From contig WQZE01000091.1 in the NCBI GenBank assembly GCA_009780875.1, positions 1-5,306 on the forward strand: a stretch of DNA of 5,306 bases. The letters run 5' to 3'. Position 1 is the stretch's first letter. Every line of letters begins with the position of its first letter. The DNA comes from Bacillota bacterium. Its GTDB lineage: Bacteria; Bacillota; Clostridia; Christensenellales; Pumilibacteraceae. Shown here one piece after another: positions 4,001 through 5,306 of the stretch. A program made the position numbers and the translations under genes. The notes beneath the pieces are model-generated. The model did no database searches, had not been told where the DNA came from, and saw only the letters and a list, made by a program, of their open reading frames with translations.

Positions 4001-5306
4001 CTGGATGAGGTGCAGGGCATCCAGTTGGACACCGAGGGTCAGTACACGGTCTGCTGTGTGGACAGGCTTGGCAACACGACGGAGTTTGGGGTGGCCATCT
4101 ATAACGCCAACCGCACCTACACGCTTACGCTGCTTGACGGTGACACCACGCTGTCCACGCAAACCTATTTTGGTGGACAAACCTTGCATTTGCCCACGCT
4201 CCCAAGCACGGACGACCTTTTGGAATTTGGTGGGTGGCAAGACGCCAAGGGCGCCATCTACCAAGGCACGATTGCTTTTGACTTTGACCAAGACACCACT
4301 TTGACCGCCCTATGGCTTTGCAAAAAGACGCACATTACGGTCATAGATGGCAAGACGATTGCCGAGTATGAGACAAGCCCCAACCAAGAGCAAGCCTTGC
4401 CAAAGGTGTCCAAACCTGGCTATGACCTATGGGGCTACAAAGTCAGTGGACAAGATGTGTACTACCGTGGTGTCATCCCGCAAGTACCCAATGTAGCGGA
4501 GTTGTCGTTGACAGCGGTATGGGTGGACTATCACGACCCACTGCAAGTCTCGTTTGAGAACGGGCAAGTCAGTCTCCCCAAACCCCAAAGACCGGGCGTA
4601 TTGTACTACGGCTGGCTGTACACCCCAGACGGCGTGCACGGACAAATTTTTGACGACTGGATTGACAGCGACGCCCCCGAGACCCAAGTCACGCTGTACT
4701 CCTTGTGGACAACGGATCCTGAGAGCGTCCTAGCCGTAGGGGGTGGCAGCACCCACGGCCTTGGCAACTTGTCCACCCTTGGACTCAGCACCCTAGCCAT
4801 CGTGCTGACAACCCTCACAGGATTTTTTGTCCGCAAAAAAATCCAAGAGCAAAGCGGCGTGGCGGTGCTTGCAAGCAAGTTGTTCACGAGCAAGGCAAGC
4901 AAAACTTGTGGTCATTCTCACGGTCAAGCCACCCTTGCCGTGGGAGCGTTTGGCGTGCAAAGCAATATCTTACAGCCCAAACAATGTTTAGGATATGTGG
5001 GACAAGGATGTTTGCAAGGCAAGCAAAATAATCCCTTGTTTCTCACCCCAGCCGTGGCGACAGCAGAGGGTACTTTGGTAGAGGGTGATGCGTTTGTACC
5101 ACCTCTACCAACTTTCAATGGGTACGCACAGCCATCACCCAAGTCCCAAAAACCCGCCCCCCGCAAGCATACTTTGTCCAAGTTGTATGCGTGCTTGGTC
5201 ACGCCCGCAATTCTCATTATTTGCTCACTCGTACTCTTGTTGCATTCGCAACAAGGGTTTGCGTTGTCGTTGAGAGGGTTGGGCAAGGGGCTCAGGAGTG
5301 AGTCAA
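1088..5306 (+). CDS. giant cell-surface protein with Flg_new repeats and C-terminal membrane segments, 3' end outside window
   Basis: The frame is open from 1085 to the last base (at least 1,406 codons). GTG at 1088 is chosen because AAAGGGG lies 12 bases upstream, a long spacing; TTG 1091 and GTG 1100 (VKN start) are real alternatives. The Lys/Arg-rich N-terminus precedes a hydrophobic export segment (residues 38-57), then a Gln/Asn/Ser/Gly-rich linker (about 76-150). Most of residues 150-1007 is unrecognised. Ig-like stretches end in GRYNFIITTRLG (about 469-524) and GQYTVCCVDRLGNTTEF (about 938-1007). Three Listeria-Bacteroides-type repeats follow (1011-1076, 1077-1145, 1146-1207), each with a Gly-aromatic core (FGGW, LWGY, YYGW) and ending in LW or VW. 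A membrane segment (about 1228-1248) plus RKK follows, without an LPXTG sorting motif. Beyond it are a Cys/His-containing loop (C1274, H1276, H1278, C1300, C1308) and another hydrophobic segment (1366-1385). The likely role is adhesion or another surface interaction, inferred from domain type only. Promoter P2 should drive it alone. Confidence 0.92.
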   Translation, partial: MLLSVKNLTVQGKEKQSDIANKFKEKVGKKVGKRIGRIFLRIGLLALLSVSFFAMVVSDTVFVGSKRGIAGVGFSAQVQQSKRMGQATGGQADVHTSSQTGNPGVQAGNPEGNQTSNATSHQPSHQAVEGVKGEAGFFGDKKRNSGVKENNKESEQDEVSVLGLGDITAGYVSEDNSGYPMYGTPNSGLPLGGHFARLALWVNGGEIEDAGNGNVGYTITGKPAVGFESVEFRLTYADKSTQNIGGTGWSVSSDSYAGEIGDVPSVGVVGTGALLVQKKYDRGDAWGWDNTQGGHTDSLHSVNYTDYNKPSGNPEAKYIALDAYQALSDSQKQPYIDALSEEQKSVYDDLTEQDEKDGFVVYCYNQNNRDRSIVYTPAGEDLKSGVYLRFLFAYELKKGSGNNEQFVNVVEQTVVYLANNSGLILFQNLYLNTVTEEPSLPWEVGDEQMSEVIAKAGNISHGHASNHGFKVNFNGNQTYWVGYTKDNASTVHIVQDGMVFREKGRYNFIITTRLGITYRRCIYINDASLENTMQRYFPSGFVTPESHRLLGMEYAFPVFKAGETAYATGKVDTSQYSPLTGKLMKYTGTDLVTGPESLWPSDKPNPRLYPGTNSQERPLYETINTLNEYGVWTNPQKTIKEPGEYIAEFATSADWFAADGVSLDGVGKFDGDVYHIVFRFVVSEDSGAPSVNQDLLQSNTGIGDYKAKYFATSLPSAGVGKVIFANPTYNDAYAVAYQYYRSFMTDMEAIDQACRDSITNQYFDASNPDSYLTVADEVPNILDIAYTQDVIVFSDAMTAYCTAIGTPYLNDKAYNYLDKEGQITTGSNPVQFISVADYESASITLTDVTEGREHGKEYKDVPYNTSVQAFLESRNALSGAYQITEQNKYGGESGTTVYTANYIRPGDNTTQLTVDRQLNGVVTTHTMGQAQAGQRLVANAVILQNANNDLDAYGLVKVIKNGEEDKARLYQLDEVQGIQLDTEGQYTVCCVDRLGNTTEFGVAIYNANRTYTLTLLDGDTTLSTQTYFGGQTLHLPTLPSTDDLLEFGGWQDAKGAIYQGTIAFDFDQDTTLTALWLCKKTHITVIDGKTIAEYETSPNQEQALPKVSKPGYDLWGYKVSGQDVYYRGVIPQVPNVAELSLTAVWVDYHDPLQVSFENGQVSLPKPQRPGVLYYGWLYTPDGVHGQIFDDWIDSDAPETQVTLYSLWTTDPESVLAVGGGSTHGLGNLSTLGLSTLAIVLTTLTGFFVRKKIQEQSGVAVLASKLFTSKASKTCGHSHGQATLAVGAFGVQSNILQPKQCLGYVGQGCLQGKQNNPLFLTPAVATAEGTLVEGDAFVPPLPTFNGYAQPSPKSQKPAPRKHTLSKLYACLVTPAILIICSLVLLLHSQQGFALSLRGLGKGLRSES
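1386..1466 (+). repeat. short in-gene tandem repeats encoding the Gln/Asn-rich linker
   Basis: CGGGTAATCCAG (1386-1397) recurs as CGGGCAATCCAG (1407-1418) with a 21-base period. CAAGCCATCAA is repeated at 1443-1453 and 1455-1465 with a 12-base period. At protein level they give GNPGVQAGNPEG and SHQPSHQ. Both periods are multiples of three, so gain or loss of a unit would change linker length without breaking the frame. Such a linker plausibly holds the ectodomain away from the membrane. Confidence 0.65.
4890..5028 (+). repeat. 15-base direct repeat read in two different frames
   Basis: GCAAGGCAAGCAAAA occurs at 4890-4904 and again at 5014-5028, 124 bases apart. Because 124 is not a multiple of three, the copies are read in different phases: the first as ..SKASK.., the second as ..LQGKQN... 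Conservation at the DNA level rather than at protein level is therefore implied if the repeat is not chance. It lies in the loop-coding part after the membrane anchor. Confidence 0.7.
5234..5257 (+). repeat. hairpin inside the coding sequence after the last hydrophobic segment
   Basis: CTTGTTGC (5236-5243) pairs perfectly with GCAACAAG (5248-5255) around ATTC, and two more pairs (one G-U) extend the stem outward. No T run follows, so it is not an intrinsic terminator. It sits at the codons directly after the third hydrophobic segment and could slow translation there, or be fortuitous. Confidence 0.45.

Noticed and set aside
3704..4291. 195-codon minus-strand open frame
   Set aside because: It is the reverse complement of the Ig-like and first Flg_new repeat coding region, with no independent signals and no family resemblance.
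4924..5286. 120-codon minus-strand frame with CxxC-like clusters resembling a zinc ribbon
   Set aside because: The Cys pairs come from reading GCA/ACA-rich codons backwards. The plus frame is continuous through this region and has a consistent topology, so the zinc-ribbon look is judged coincidental.

Overview
The window suggests a low-GC Gram-positive bacterium (Bacillota, possibly a gut-type Clostridia or Bacilli lineage). The reasons are AT-rich intergenic DNA, textbook sigma-A-type promoters, GTG/TTG start candidates, an IS481-like transposase of the kind common in that phylum, and a large exported protein carrying Listeria-Bacteroides (Flg_new / InlB B-type) repeats. This is inference from sequence style; nothing here fixes a genus.

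Region 1 (2-349) is the C-terminal end of an IS481-type DDE transposase that enters from outside the window. It is followed by about 240 bases of AT-rich non-coding DNA with a stack of palindromes (391-454), including a perfect 20-bp one, which may mark or lie near the end of the insertion element.

Region 2 (591-866) is a compact, self-contained transcription unit. It has a promoter (TTGACT-16-TATGAA), a Shine-Dalgarno-like GAAAGG, a 70-codon basic, Trp-containing small ORF, and a strong intrinsic terminator whose loop contains the stop codon. It is either a small-protein gene or a small RNA.

Region 3 (about 891-5306) is one unit that dominates the window. A near-consensus promoter (TTGACT-17-TATAAT) has its -35 box overlapped by one arm of a perfect 12-bp inverted repeat. 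It drives a plus-strand reading frame open from 1085 through the last base without a stop, giving at least 1,406 codons from the GTG at 1088. It encodes a very large cell-surface protein. In order it has a basic N-terminus with a hydrophobic export segment, a Gln/Asn/Ser-rich linker, about 850 residues of mostly unrecognised ectodomain with two Ig-like stretches, three Flg_new-type repeats, a membrane anchor followed by RKK, a Cys/His-containing loop of about 115 residues, and a further hydrophobic segment just before the window ends. Its C-terminus lies outside the window.

The most unusual signals are the architecture of that protein beyond its expected anchor, a strand-biased excess of the hexamer GCAAGC spread over all three codon phases of the gene, and a reversal of G/C skew near position 2450 within the same reading frame. 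No CRISPR array, tRNA, rRNA or recognised riboswitch was seen. No defined multi-gene system is visible: the window shows one giant surface-protein gene, a small transcription unit and a transposon remnant.
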